DNA of 64,000 nucleotides from Cohnella luojiensis (GCF_004564235.1 NZ_SOMN01000022.1:17045-81044), one strand, 5' to 3'. Shown: positions 54,149-63,682, counted from the stretch's first letter. Made by a program: numbers and translations. Notes: generated from the sequence alone by a model not told the origin.

Positions 54149-55462
54149 TTACTTCCTTTCCCGTGCGACTTTATCGCGGAGCCGCGCCACTCGATGCAAT
54201 AAGGACTCTCTTTCCGCCTTGCGTTTAGTTGCGTCGCTTAATAACCTTGCTCTGCGTTGCGCCAATTCCAAAGCTTTCTCGGCATAAGTCAATGCCCTTA
54301 TTAATTGTTTATCCCGATGCTCGTAATACATCGCAAGCTCCACGTGGGCATCCAGTTTAGGAACCGTTGAACCTTCCGCTAATTCGGCGGATCTTCTCCA
54401 GAGCTTCAACGCGCGATCATGCTGTCCTGCCCGCTTATATCGCGCAGCCAAAGCCAAACTCCAACCGCTGCCGTCTCCTTGCTCCTCCATGTCGTTCAAC
54501 AAGGCAAACAATCGTTCGGCCGTCTCCTGCGCGCCGTGCTGCTCTAACCAGCAAGCGGTTCGGAACAACTCTTCGCCTTCAGCCGCCTCGATACCTTCGT
54601 CGCTCGCTCCTTCCCCTCCTAACAACAAACCAAAGTGAACGGAGAGCGAAGCCAAGGTCAGAATATCTTTTTCGTTATGGGCGTATACCCCATGCAGATG
54701 CGCAGGATTACCATCGCTTAAATATTGGAAATACAATGCGGGAGCAAGCGATCCGGGAACGTCATGCCCTCTCTGTATGCCAAGCCTGGCTTCTTCAACG
54801 GTGCTCAGACGGCAGGAAGGAAGCGTGTTGCGCCACAACGCCCGCGAAGGATGCAAGAAATCGATATGCCCCGGCTCAGCGCCGCTTCTGCGCCAACCGT
54901 TCAGGATGAAGCGATTCACGAGCACCGGCCAATCGAAAGTGCGACCGTTATATGTGACCAGATGGCTTTTGTCCTTCATGCGGCCAAGCAGGTAAGTCAG
55001 CATGGCTTTCTCCTCTCCGGGATGCCGAATGAGCGTCTGCTCGACTATGAATGACTGATCGGTGTAATACCCGTATCCGATCATGAACGGGACGTTCCCC
55101 GTTCCAACGCCAAGTCCGGTCGTCTCGGTGTCCAGGAACAGAAGTCTCTTAATGTCGATGGCTTCGCTTTGCTGATTCTGCCGCATCGCGATGGGATGTA
55201 AATGCGGGGCGCATGCTAGCAATTCCCCGAGATCATAACGCCCATGCCTGTAGGGTAACGAATATTCTATCCGTCGCAGCAGAAATTGTCCGGACTCGTT
55301 GCTGATTTGCTCCACGCCGATTTGTCTGAATCCAGCCGGCAGATCCTGCCCCTCGGACAATGCCTCCTGTTCGGACGCTTGTTGTTCCGGTTGCGCGGGA
55401 GTGACCGGATTGACCGAGGAGTCCTGCCGCAGCCGGCCAAGCCTCTCTCTCAGCCCGCTCAT
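54149..55462 (-). CDS. mrfB: Mitomycin repair exonuclease (YprB)
   Basis: 437 residues. An RNase H-like DEDD exonuclease core with LLFLDTETTGLGVGTG (about 108-123) and a later YNEKDILTLASL-type motif, preceded by a variable N-terminus; the C-terminus is TPR-like. In B. subtilis MrfA and MrfB remove mitomycin C adducts independently of UvrABC. ATGA overlap with mrfA. Confidence 0.9.
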   Translation of the reverse strand: MSGLRERLGRLRQDSSVNPVTPAQPEQQASEQEALSEGQDLPAGFRQIGVEQISNESGQFLLRRIEYSLPYRHGRYDLGELLACAPHLHPIAMRQNQQSEAIDIKRLLFLDTETTGLGVGTGNVPFMIGYGYYTDQSFIVEQTLIRHPGEEKAMLTYLLGRMKDKSHLVTYNGRTFDWPVLVNRFILNGWRRSGAEPGHIDFLHPSRALWRNTLPSCRLSTVEEARLGIQRGHDVPGSLAPALYFQYLSDGNPAHLHGVYAHNEKDILTLASLSVHFGLLLGGEGASDEGIEAAEGEELFRTACWLEQHGAQETAERLFALLNDMEEQGDGSGWSLALAARYKRAGQHDRALKLWRRSAELAEGSTVPKLDAHVELAMYYEHRDKQLIRALTYAEKALELAQRRARLLSDATKRKAERESLLHRVARLRDKVARERK

Positions 55463-57744
55463 GAGCTAGCCCTCGTTCCCTGCAGCAGGGATAGCGCCAA
55501 ATCCTTTCCTAGCAGTCCGACTTCCTCTATCGGTCCGACGCAAGCCGGACAACCGCTTAAGCAACCGCAGCCTTGGATGAGACGCTCGGCTTCGTCCAGC
55601 AGTTCGCCGTGTTTCTCGTACAGCCGTTGGCTGAGGCCTATCCCGCCAGGGTAACGGTCATAGAAATAAATCGTCGGCCGCTTAGTATGCAGCGCCTTCA
55701 CTTGAGGCACGACGCGGATATCGAGCGGATCGCACATGAGATGCAGCGGAGCCAGATGGATAAGGACGTTCGCCAAGCCAAGCAACGCCATCTGCATGTC
55801 GTTGGCGCTTCGCTTGCCGGCTTCTTCTTCGGAGAAGGAGAACCAATAGCCGCTCGTATGCAGGATTTCCTCCGGCAAGTGGATCGGGCCTGAGCCGATG
55901 TTCTCATGAGTCCGCAAGCGGATTTTCTTGAAAATGGTCGGTTTAGCCATAACCGTCACTTCCCCGTATTGACGCTCCAACGGTCCGTCCGTCGATTCCA
56001 GATCCACGTGCAGCACCTTAAGCTCCACCGCCAGGTTCGCGTCCGTGAAGTAATCCACGTTCACTTCGCGCACGTAGGCTTTTTTCTCCGGATAATCCAG
56101 CTTCTCCACCTGATACTGTACCCCTTCATGCAGGTAGATCGCCTCTTCGTGTATAAGCGTCGGCGCGCTGAATCGGTCGACCTCTCCGAGTACGCGGTGA
56201 CCTTCAGTCTGGTCGATGATGACGAAGTTCTCCTGAGCGGCAGAGCGCAACGAGATGTTGTGGGCAGGGAAAGCCTGCTCCATCCAATACCAACGGTTAC
56301 CGACTCTGTGAAGCACCTTCTCCTCCGCGAGGAACTCGAGCAAATCCGTAAGCTTCTCGCCGCCGAACGTATCTCCCTCCTCGAAGGGCAGCTCGTAAGC
56401 CGCGCACTTCAAATGGTCAAGCAGGATGAGGAGGTTATCGGGATGAATCCGGGCTTCCTCCGGAGGACGGCCTAGAAAATAATCCGGATTCTGAATCAAG
56501 TATTGGTCGAGCGGATTGCTGCTGGCCACGAGGAACGTGACCGAGCTCCCTTGCCTTCGTCCCGCGCGTCCGGATTGCTGCCAGGTGCTGGCGATCGTTC
56601 CCGGATAACCGTTCAGGACGCATGCTTGCAGCTGTCCGATATCGATGCCGAGCTCTAACGCGTTCGTGCTGACGACGCCTCGAATCTCTCCGTTGCGCAA
56701 GCCTTTCTCGATTTCCCGGCGCAGCTTAGGCAAATACCCGCCGCGGTAACCGCGAATGGATTTCGTGCCGAGCTCGTGCTTGATGTTTTCCTGCAAATAG
56801 GTCAGCAGGATTTCCACGCGAACGCGGCTGCGCGCGAATACGATCGTCTGAATGCCGCTCTTAAGCAGCATGGCCGCGAGCTTCTGCGATTCCAGCACGC
56901 TGCTGCGGCGAATGCCGAGCTGTTTGTTCACGACCGGCGGGTTGTAGAACACCATGTGTTTCTCCCCGGTCGGCGCGCCGTTATCGTCCACGAGCGCGAC
57001 CTGCTCCCCGATCAAGCGCTCCGCGTGTTCCTGCGGATTACGAATCGTCGCGGAGGCGCATAGAAACTGCGGCTCGCTGCCGTAGAATCGGCATATCCGC
57101 TTCAGTCTTCGGATCACGTTCGCCACATGACTGCCGAATACGCCGCGGTAAGCATGAAGCTCGTCGATTATAATGTACTTGATATTTTCGAATAGCTTAA
57201 CCCACTTCGTATGATGCGGCAATATAGCGGAATGAAGCATATCGGGGTTAGTCACCACGATATGACCCGCATTGCGTATCGCCTGCCGCACCGTAGGAGG
57301 AGTGTCTCCGTCGTATGTAGCCGTCTTGATATCCACTTCCATCAGGTTGGCCAACTCTTGCAGCTCGGCCACCTGATCTTGGGCCAGCGCTTTCGTAGGG
57401 AACAGATATAAAGCTCTGGCGCTATCGTCCTCGAGCAGCTTCTGGATAACCGGCAGGTTATAACATAACGTCTTCCCCGAAGCCGTCGGCGTTACGGTAA
57501 CGACATGACGACATTGGTTAACGGCATGAAAGGAAGCCGCTTGGTGCGTATATAAATTCGTAATGCCCTTCAGACTAAGCGCGCGAGCAAGCTTGGGGTT
57601 GATCGCGTCCGGGAGTCGGACCGTACGAGGCGGTCGTGCCGGCTCGGTGTGCCAGAACGTCACGTTCTCCATTAGTTCCGGTCGGCTTCGAAGCAGCCCT
57701 AGCCACTCCTCGACCGACTCCGTTTTGTGCGTCCACGGATTCAT
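55459..57744 (-). CDS. mrfA: DEAD/DEAH-box helicase (YprA)
   Basis: 761 residues from ATG 57744 (AGGAG seven bases upstream; the ATG at 57750 touches the SD). Superfamily 2 helicase: TPTASGKTLCYNLP (I), DELHAYRGVFG (DEVH-type II), SATIRN (III), SGRAGR (VI) and a C-terminal MZB domain with CGCLSGCPACVGP cysteines. Partner of MrfB in removal of DNA adducts. First gene of the nine-gene run, behind a LexA-type promoter. Confidence 0.93.
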   Translation of the reverse strand: MNPWTHKTESVEEWLGLLRSRPELMENVTFWHTEPARPPRTVRLPDAINPKLARALSLKGITNLYTHQAASFHAVNQCRHVVTVTPTASGKTLCYNLPVIQKLLEDDSARALYLFPTKALAQDQVAELQELANLMEVDIKTATYDGDTPPTVRQAIRNAGHIVVTNPDMLHSAILPHHTKWVKLFENIKYIIIDELHAYRGVFGSHVANVIRRLKRICRFYGSEPQFLCASATIRNPQEHAERLIGEQVALVDDNGAPTGEKHMVFYNPPVVNKQLGIRRSSVLESQKLAAMLLKSGIQTIVFARSRVRVEILLTYLQENIKHELGTKSIRGYRGGYLPKLRREIEKGLRNGEIRGVVSTNALELGIDIGQLQACVLNGYPGTIASTWQQSGRAGRRQGSSVTFLVASSNPLDQYLIQNPDYFLGRPPEEARIHPDNLLILLDHLKCAAYELPFEEGDTFGGEKLTDLLEFLAEEKVLHRVGNRWYWMEQAFPAHNISLRSAAQENFVIIDQTEGHRVLGEVDRFSAPTLIHEEAIYLHEGVQYQVEKLDYPEKKAYVREVNVDYFTDANLAVELKVLHVDLESTDGPLERQYGEVTVMAKPTIFKKIRLRTHENIGSGPIHLPEEILHTSGYWFSFSEEEAGKRSANDMQMALLGLANVLIHLAPLHLMCDPLDIRVVPQVKALHTKRPTIYFYDRYPGGIGLSQRLYEKHGELLDEAERLIQGCGCLSGCPACVGPIEEVGLLGKDLALSLLQGTRASS

Positions 57745-57773
57745 CGCCATTCTCCTAAAATCGTAATATCTTC

Positions 57774-57802
57774 ATTGTACAGAATACATGTTCGCACATC
57801 AA
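57774..57802 (-). promoter_or_regulatory. LexA-type promoter of the mrfAB repair operon
   Basis: Minus strand TTGATG (57802-57797), 17-bp spacer, TACAAT (57779-57774). The spacer holds CGAACATGTATTCT (57794-57781), 12 of 14 matches to the B. subtilis LexA box, with 2 bp on its -35 side and 1 bp on its -10 side, exactly as at 23793-23821. Confidence 0.65.
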
Positions 57803-57959
57803 CGGGCGCTTCCGTCCTTTATTCGACAAATGTGCTACTTTATCGCATTAAAGACTCCTAAGTTTCGAACGGATATAGGGATTTGCGACAATTCGTGTCG
57901 GCTCCTGCGCTTTCCCGGGAAACTATTTTATTTCCTCAAATAAAAGTTTTAATGTACGA

Positions 57960-58016
57960 AAATAACCGCTCTTCCGAATCGGCTCGCTTAAAGAGCTTAT
58001 TCGCAGGGCGGTTATT
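57960..58016 (-). terminator. Terminator after the YfhP-like gene
   Basis: AATAACCGC...GCGGTTATT with inner GCTC/GAGC pairing; the minus strand runs into TTTTCG. The 282-bp gap 57751-58032 holds otherwise only the mrfA promoter. Confidence 0.7.
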
Positions 58017-58032
58017 GAAAGTTGCTCACATG

Positions 58033-59007
58033 CTATACATAGGGTGCTTCCCATGCTTTTTTATACCAGCCGATACTCTCCGCTAGAACTTTGTAATTCT
58101 CGTCCAGCCTAACCTCCGCCCGATACGGCCAATCCTTTTCCCGCCAGAACCTGAGATCGGTCCATGTAACCAGATATCCGCCATCCGGCTGCGCCGACCA
58201 GCTTACGTACTCGCGCTTTGCGAATTCATGCAACGTTCTGACGGAGGCGACATTCCGCGTAGCCTCTACGCAATCGTGCAGAACGCTGAAGGATAGGTGT
58301 TTAGAGGGCAACAACCTTCTGCCTGCTAGGGTTCCCATTTCGTAACCTTCGTTCGTCTGCACGATATATTGCCACCTAAACCACCACAACCCCGGAAGAA
58401 CGTGAACCGCTCGCCAACGACGATATCTTCTTTTCACCCTGCGAACGACAATTTCATGATGAACGGCCCTCCAAGCGACATAGACGATGGTGGTAACCCA
58501 AGCGAGGACTGATGCCCATTGGGGGAAAGGCCATAAACCAGTGATCGAACCTATAGCCGTCGCAGCATGCAAAATAACCAAGAACGGATCGGTTAAGCAA
58601 AGGGCGTCAAGATGAAGCCATTCCTTGCGAAAAGGCAACAGGCATTGTACGCCATAGGCATTCGTATAGTCGAACAATACATGTAAAGCTACGGCCATGA
58701 ATGCGAAGCAGAATAATAGAGCGAAGTGCTCGATCTCTCCCCATCCCCATCCCCATGCCGCTAAGCCGCCAATCGCACCGGACCACAGAAACCAAGCGAG
58801 AAACGAATGGCTGATGCCCCGATGGTGCTTGAGATAAGCGTCGTGACTTTTTAATCGAACAACGGAATCCAAATCGGGAGCATGCGAGCCCGCTAACGTT
58901 ACGCTGAGAACCGAGGCGGCTAACTGAGGATTTGCAGCAACTTCCGGATGAAAAAAAGCCAAACCAGCCAACGTAGCTCCGAATAACAAATGAGAACCCG
59001 TATCCAC
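58033..59007 (-). CDS. YfhP-like membrane-bound metal-dependent hydrolase
   Basis: 324 residues. MDTGSHLLFGATLAGL start, HAPDLDSVVRL near 43 and LKHHRGISHSF near 63 are the conserved YdjM/DUF457 metal-binding motifs; about four membrane helices follow (to about residue 185), then a cytoplasmic or outer tail. Homologous to B. subtilis YfhP. Function of the family is unclear. Confidence 0.82.
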   Translation of the reverse strand: MDTGSHLLFGATLAGLAFFHPEVAANPQLAASVLSVTLAGSHAPDLDSVVRLKSHDAYLKHHRGISHSFLAWFLWSGAIGGLAAWGWGWGEIEHFALLFCFAFMAVALHVLFDYTNAYGVQCLLPFRKEWLHLDALCLTDPFLVILHAATAIGSITGLWPFPQWASVLAWVTTIVYVAWRAVHHEIVVRRVKRRYRRWRAVHVLPGLWWFRWQYIVQTNEGYEMGTLAGRRLLPSKHLSFSVLHDCVEATRNVASVRTLHEFAKREYVSWSAQPDGGYLVTWTDLRFWREKDWPYRAEVRLDENYKVLAESIGWYKKAWEAPYV

Positions 59008-59107
59008 CTTTACATTCTCCTCTCCTTATCCGTTTCTACAAGCGTAACGGAGTACTGTTAGAGAGAAATCATCTTGGCGTAAGGTTTTTATTATTTTCTG
59101 CGAATCC

Positions 59108-59137
59108 GAATAATCGTTCCCTGTTAGAAACAAACTA
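59108..59137 (+). promoter_or_regulatory. Candidate sigma-G promoter of tlp
   Basis: GAATA (59108-59112), 18-bp spacer, CAAACTA (59131-59137); consensus GHATR-N18-CATNHTA, one deviation. tlp of B. subtilis is a forespore gene read by sigma-G. Confidence 0.5.
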
Positions 59138-59183
59138 ATCGACGGGCAAATGGCCTCAATCGGAAAATCAAGGAGAGATTCAA

Positions 59184-59405
59184 ATGGCAAAGCCGGACGA
59201 CCGCTCGGATAATGTGGAGAAACTGCAAGAAGCCTTACAAAACACGATAGAAAATCTAGAGGAATCAGAGGATTATCTCGAAGAGTTTTCGGAAGAGCTG
59301 AATCCGCAGGATGCGCGGGATCTCGCCGACAAAAACGAGAACCGGCGGGACGCGATAGAAGGCTTTCGCAACGAGATTAAAGATGAAGCCAGAGCCGATC
59401 AATAA
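59184..59405 (+). CDS. tlp: Small acid-soluble spore protein Tlp
   Basis: 73 residues, acidic and helical. PDDRSDNVEKLQ and NTIENLEESE near the start and NENRRDAIEGFRNEIKDEA at the end are diagnostic of Tlp. A minor spore-core protein made in the forespore. SD AGGAGAG. A sigma-G-like promoter precedes it and a strong terminator follows. Confidence 0.95.
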   Translation: MAKPDDRSDNVEKLQEALQNTIENLEESEDYLEEFSEELNPQDARDLADKNENRRDAIEGFRNEIKDEARADQ

Positions 59406-59418
59406 TTAAATGGCGCAT

Positions 59419-59472
59419 AAAAAACCCCCGAATGAACAAACCATCGCGGTCCGTTCATTCGGGGATTTTTTA
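59419..59472. terminator. Bidirectional terminator between tlp and metH
   Basis: CCCCGAATGAAC / GTTCATTCGGGG 12-bp stem, 15-base loop, A-run and T-run on either side. Serves both convergent genes. Confidence 0.92.
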
Positions 59473-59479
59473 TAGTAGA

Positions 59480-62400
59480 TTAAACTTTCTCGACGTTAAA
59501 ATATTGCGCTTCCGGATGAGCGAACACCATGGCGGACACGGAAGCCTCCGGTTCCATCATGAACCCTTCGGTCAGATGAACGCCGATATCTTCGGGTTTC
59601 ATGAGCTCGAACAATGGGGCTTGATCCTCTAGATCAGGGCATGCAGGATAGCCGAAAGATACGCGGATCCCTTGGTAACGCGCGCCAAAACGCTTCTTCA
59701 TCGTCATATCGGCCGGATCCGGGAAGCCCCAGCTATCCCTCATGATCTGATGCACGCGTTCGGCAAGTCCTTCGGCTACTTCCAATGCGGTTGCAAGCAA
59801 CGCATGCGAGCGTAGGTAATCTCCGCTTTCCTTCCACTTCTCCCCTTGTTCGCGAGCGCCTTGGCCTGCCGTAACGACAAGGAATCCGACGCTGTCCATA
59901 ATCCCGCTGTCTACCGACTTGAGGAAGTCGGCAAGGCAGAGATACGGCTCTACTTGCTGTCGCGGGAAAGTGAATCTCTTCCGTACTTTGGAACGATCCT
60001 CCGGATCGAATATGATAATATCGTTGCCATCGGATTGGGCCGGGAAGAAGCGATACATCGCTTGCGGGTTCAACCAGCCTTGCGCCTGCGATTGTTTCAT
60101 GATGTCGTCAACCGTTTCCTTAAGGTTAACGGTTCTTTCGTCGCCGGCGGCAATTAAGTCTTCTACGTTCCCTTTCAGTCCGAGGTGATGGCCCAATAAC
60201 ATTTGCAGATTCACATACGGCAGAACGTGCGACATTGGATAGTCGCGCAAGACATGTCGTTCGTAATCCGGCGGCGTGAAGACCGGCGCATCCGGAGAAA
60301 TATTGGAGCGACGCGCCCTTGTCAGCTCGGGCAGGTCTTGCTTAGGCTTCTCCGCTTCTTCAGCGAGCGCGGCTTGCGCCGCCCAATGCTCTTCGATGAT
60401 TCGCGCGCGATGTCCCGGATCGTTCAATTTGTTGGCGATATCGAGACCGTCCATCGCATCCTTGGCGTAGAGCACGATCCCTTCGTATTCCGGAGCGATC
60501 CTATTCTTGGTGAATTTGCGCGTTAGCGCCGCACCGCCCACTAGAATCGGGGCGTCTATTCCCGCGGCGCGCAAATCTTGAGCCGTTATGACCATTTGCT
60601 GAGCGGACTTCACGAGCAGCCCCGACAATCCGATCGCGTCGGGACTCTCCCTGCGGGCCGCTTCGATGATCTGATCCGGCGGTACTTTGATGCCTAAATT
60701 GATGATTTTGTACCCGTTGTTGGAGAGAATGATCTCTACCAGGTTTTTGCCGATATCATGAACGTCGCCTTTAACGGTAGCGAGCAAGATCTTTCCTTTA
60801 ATCGCCGACTCGTTCTTCTCCATATGCGGCTCGAGCTGCGAAACCGAAGCCTTCATGACCTCCGCGCTCTGCAGAACTTCGGCAACGATTAGCTCGTTGT
60901 TGTTGAATAGCCTTCCGACCTCTTCCATGCCGGACATTAATGGTCCATTAATAATATCCAAAGGGGCATACTTGCCAAGAGCTTCGTCCAGATCGGCGAT
61001 AAGACCGTCCTTGCTGCCCTCTACAACGTATCCGGCAAGCCGTTCTTCCAAGGTTTGGTTCGATACTTTCTCCTTCTTCTGCATCTTCTTGTCCCGGAAA
61101 GCGGCTACGAAAGCGGCTAACGTTTCGTCATTCGTGTCGTAGATGAGCTGTTCCGCGAGCAAGCGTTCCGCTTCGGGAATGGAAGCATATCTCTCCAGCT
61201 TCTCGGTGTTCACGATGGCGTAATCAAGTCCTGCTTTCGTGCAGTGGTACAAGTAGACGGAGTTAAGCACTTCGCGCCCCGCGTCCGGCAAACCGAACGA
61301 GATGTTGCTGAGTCCGAGGATCGTCTTCGCTTTCGGATATTTTTCCTTGATCATCCGAATGCCTTCGATGGTCTCGACGGCGGAACCGATATACTGCGGA
61401 TCTCCAGAGCCAACGGGGAACATATTCGGGTCGAAAATAATATCCTCGGGGTTCATGCCGTATTTTTCCGTCAACAACTCGTACGAGCGGGTGGCCACTT
61501 CCATTTTCGCTTCGCGACTGACCGCTTGACCGCGCTCATCGATTAGAATACATACGACCGCAGCGCCATACTGATGAATCAGGGGGAGGATTTTCTCGAA
61601 CTTCGACTCTCCGTCTTCAAGGTTAATGGAGTTAATTATCGCTTTGCCTTGCGAATACTTAAGACCCAGCTCGATGATATGATCGTAGGTAGAGTCGAGC
61701 ATCAACGGCACTTTGATTTTCTTCGTTACCATCGGAAGGAATTGGTTTACCGCATAAGCCTCGTCGATATCGGTATCCTGGAGGTTGATGTCGATGACAT
61801 GTGCTCCGCCTTTGACTTGGGCGCGGGCGATATCGGAAGCTTCGTCGAACTTCCCTTCTTGAATCAAGCGCTTGAACTTGCGGGATCCGGAAATGTTCGT
61901 TCTTTCCCCGATCATGATCGGACGGTTATCTTCTTCGATGTAGACCGTTTCGATGCCGGATACCGCCGGAGGATGTCCGCCTGCGATCTTGCGGGGAGCA
62001 ATGTCCTTCATTGCTTCGGCCATGGCCGCGATATGTGCAGGCGTAGTGCCGCAGCAGCCGCCCGCGATATTGATCCAGCCTTGCTCGGCAAAAGCTTTCA
62101 ACTTCTTGGCAAGCGATTCGGGAGATTCATGGTAATGGCCATTTTCGTCCGGTAAGCCCGCATTAGGATAACAGCTGACCGCTGCATTCGCGAGGCCGGA
62201 TAATGTCCGGATATGGTCGCGCATGAATTCCGGACCCGTTGCGCAGTTCAGACCCATGGAAATCGGCTTCAGATGCTCAAGAGAAATGTAGAAAGATTCG
62301 ATGTTCTGTCCTGCAAGCGTCGTTCCCATGGGCTCGATCGTACCGCTAATCATAATAGGAAGCTCGCAGCCCATCGTCTTGAATGCTTGACGGATGCCAA

Positions 62401-62935
62401 CGCTTGCGGCCTTCACGTTAAGCGTATCTTGGCTGGTCTCAATGAGGATACAATCGACGCCGCCCTCCATGAGGGCAAGCACTTGCTCCTCATAATCGCG
62501 AATGAGCTGATCGAAAGTAACGCCCCCGGTAACGGAAAGCGTCTTGGTCGTCGGCCCTAAAGCACCCGCAACGAAGCGAGGCTTGTCGGGCGTCGAATAT
62601 TTATCGCACGCGTCTCTTGCGAGCTTAGCGGCGGCAAGGTTAATTTCTCTGGCTTTCTCGGGAATGTCGTATTCCGCCAAAACTATGGCCGTTGCGCCGA
62701 AGGTATTCGTTTCTATAATATCGGAACCGGCTTCCAGATAAGCTTCGTGAATGCGGCTAATGACGTCAGGGCGGGTTAAAACCAGGATTTCGTTACAACC
62801 GTCCATGTCATCGCCGCCGAAATCATCCGCAGTCAAATCGGCTTGCTGGATCATCGTTCCCATGGCTCCGTCAAGGATAAGAATACGAGAGTCTAATGCC
62901 TCTTGCAGAGACGGTTTGATATGCGTTAAAGTCAT
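59480..62935 (-). CDS. metH: Cobalamin-dependent methionine synthase
   Basis: 1151 residues with all four modules: homocysteine-binding barrel (1-320, Zn ligands in GGCCGTTP near 290), pterin barrel (about 340-600; ERTNISGSRKF), cobalamin domains (about 640-880; GDVHDIGKNL near 720, the DxHxxG cobalt ligand) and the S-adenosylmethionine activation domain (about 900-1150; RFGARYQGIRVSFGYPACPD). Methylates homocysteine using methyl-tetrahydrofolate. No SAM or cobalamin riboswitch fits the 145 bp before it. Divergent from mtnD. Confidence 0.97.
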   Translation of the reverse strand: MTLTHIKPSLQEALDSRILILDGAMGTMIQQADLTADDFGGDDMDGCNEILVLTRPDVISRIHEAYLEAGSDIIETNTFGATAIVLAEYDIPEKAREINLAAAKLARDACDKYSTPDKPRFVAGALGPTTKTLSVTGGVTFDQLIRDYEEQVLALMEGGVDCILIETSQDTLNVKAASVGIRQAFKTMGCELPIMISGTIEPMGTTLAGQNIESFYISLEHLKPISMGLNCATGPEFMRDHIRTLSGLANAAVSCYPNAGLPDENGHYHESPESLAKKLKAFAEQGWINIAGGCCGTTPAHIAAMAEAMKDIAPRKIAGGHPPAVSGIETVYIEEDNRPIMIGERTNISGSRKFKRLIQEGKFDEASDIARAQVKGGAHVIDINLQDTDIDEAYAVNQFLPMVTKKIKVPLMLDSTYDHIIELGLKYSQGKAIINSINLEDGESKFEKILPLIHQYGAAVVCILIDERGQAVSREAKMEVATRSYELLTEKYGMNPEDIIFDPNMFPVGSGDPQYIGSAVETIEGIRMIKEKYPKAKTILGLSNISFGLPDAGREVLNSVYLYHCTKAGLDYAIVNTEKLERYASIPEAERLLAEQLIYDTNDETLAAFVAAFRDKKMQKKEKVSNQTLEERLAGYVVEGSKDGLIADLDEALGKYAPLDIINGPLMSGMEEVGRLFNNNELIVAEVLQSAEVMKASVSQLEPHMEKNESAIKGKILLATVKGDVHDIGKNLVEIILSNNGYKIINLGIKVPPDQIIEAARRESPDAIGLSGLLVKSAQQMVITAQDLRAAGIDAPILVGGAALTRKFTKNRIAPEYEGIVLYAKDAMDGLDIANKLNDPGHRARIIEEHWAAQAALAEEAEKPKQDLPELTRARRSNISPDAPVFTPPDYERHVLRDYPMSHVLPYVNLQMLLGHHLGLKGNVEDLIAAGDERTVNLKETVDDIMKQSQAQGWLNPQAMYRFFPAQSDGNDIIIFDPEDRSKVRKRFTFPRQQVEPYLCLADFLKSVDSGIMDSVGFLVVTAGQGAREQGEKWKESGDYLRSHALLATALEVAEGLAERVHQIMRDSWGFPDPADMTMKKRFGARYQGIRVSFGYPACPDLEDQAPLFELMKPEDIGVHLTEGFMMEPEASVSAMVFAHPEAQYFNVEKV

Positions 62936-63008
62936 AGTAAGTCTCTTCCCCTGTCTGTCAAGTCATTAAACTCTATAGTACCAGAATCCTTGCGGGACGA
63001 AAAGGTAC

Positions 63009-63041
63009 ACTGTCGACAGTACTTTGGAATTGAACTATAAT
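63009..63041 (+). promoter_or_regulatory. mtnD promoter with overlapping palindrome
   Basis: TCGACA (63013-63018), 17-bp spacer, TATAAT (63036-63041). The -35 lies inside the perfect 12-bp palindrome ACTGTCGACAGT (63009-63020), which could bind a regulator of both divergent genes. Confidence 0.5.
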
Positions 63042-63080
63042 TAAGGCATTAATTCACATTGGGAAAAGAGGGATTATCAA

Positions 63081-63620
63081 ATGGCGCAAATTCGTATTCG
63101 CAATACGAACGAACGAATTGAAAATGAAGACCAAGTGTTAGCATTTTTGACAAAACAAAACGTCCTGTATGAGCACTGGGATAAAAGCAAACTTCCAGAG
63201 TATCTTCATAATAAATTCACGCTGACGGACGATGACAAGAACGCGATCCTTGCCGCTTACGATGAGGAGATTCACGAGATCGCCGGACGCCGCGGCTACA
63301 AGGTTTGGGATATCGTTGCTCTTTCCGAGGCGACTCCAGACCTACCTAATATTCTGAAAAAGTTCGAGCAAGTGCATACTCATACAGAAGATGAAGTGCG
63401 CGCGATCACTGCCGGTCGCGGAATCTTCATTATCAAGGGCGACGAGGAAACGGGTTACTTCGATGTCGAGCTTACGGTAGGAGACGTCATCTCGGTACCG
63501 GAAGGCCAGCCTCATTTCTTTACGTTGATGGATAATAAGGCTATCGTTGCTGTGCGCCTTTTCATCGAGCCGGCCGGTTGGGTCGCTGATCCTTTTGACG
63601 ATCCTGCTTTTGTGAAGTAA
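63081..63620 (+). CDS. mtnD: Acireductone dioxygenase
   Basis: 179 residues. Cupin with metal ligands HTHTEDEVR (HxH and Glu, about 95-101) and a later His in GQPHFFTL (about 139). Converts acireductone to 2-oxo-4-methylthiobutyrate in the methionine salvage pathway, complementing metH next door. SD AGAGGG eight bases before ATG. The other mtn genes are not in the window. Confidence 0.94.
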   Translation: MAQIRIRNTNERIENEDQVLAFLTKQNVLYEHWDKSKLPEYLHNKFTLTDDDKNAILAAYDEEIHEIAGRRGYKVWDIVALSEATPDLPNILKKFEQVHTHTEDEVRAITAGRGIFIIKGDEETGYFDVELTVGDVISVPEGQPHFFTLMDNKAIVAVRLFIEPAGWVADPFDDPAFVK

Positions 63621-63682
63621 AGCTTTTTTTGAATGTGGAGGTTAGGGAGTCCAGAGTGTTCTCCTTCCAGCCGCTTGTTCTC

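Noticed and set aside
62936..63080. SAM or cobalamin riboswitch before metH
   Set aside because: Only 145 bp between divergent genes and no conserved helices of those classes could be seen.
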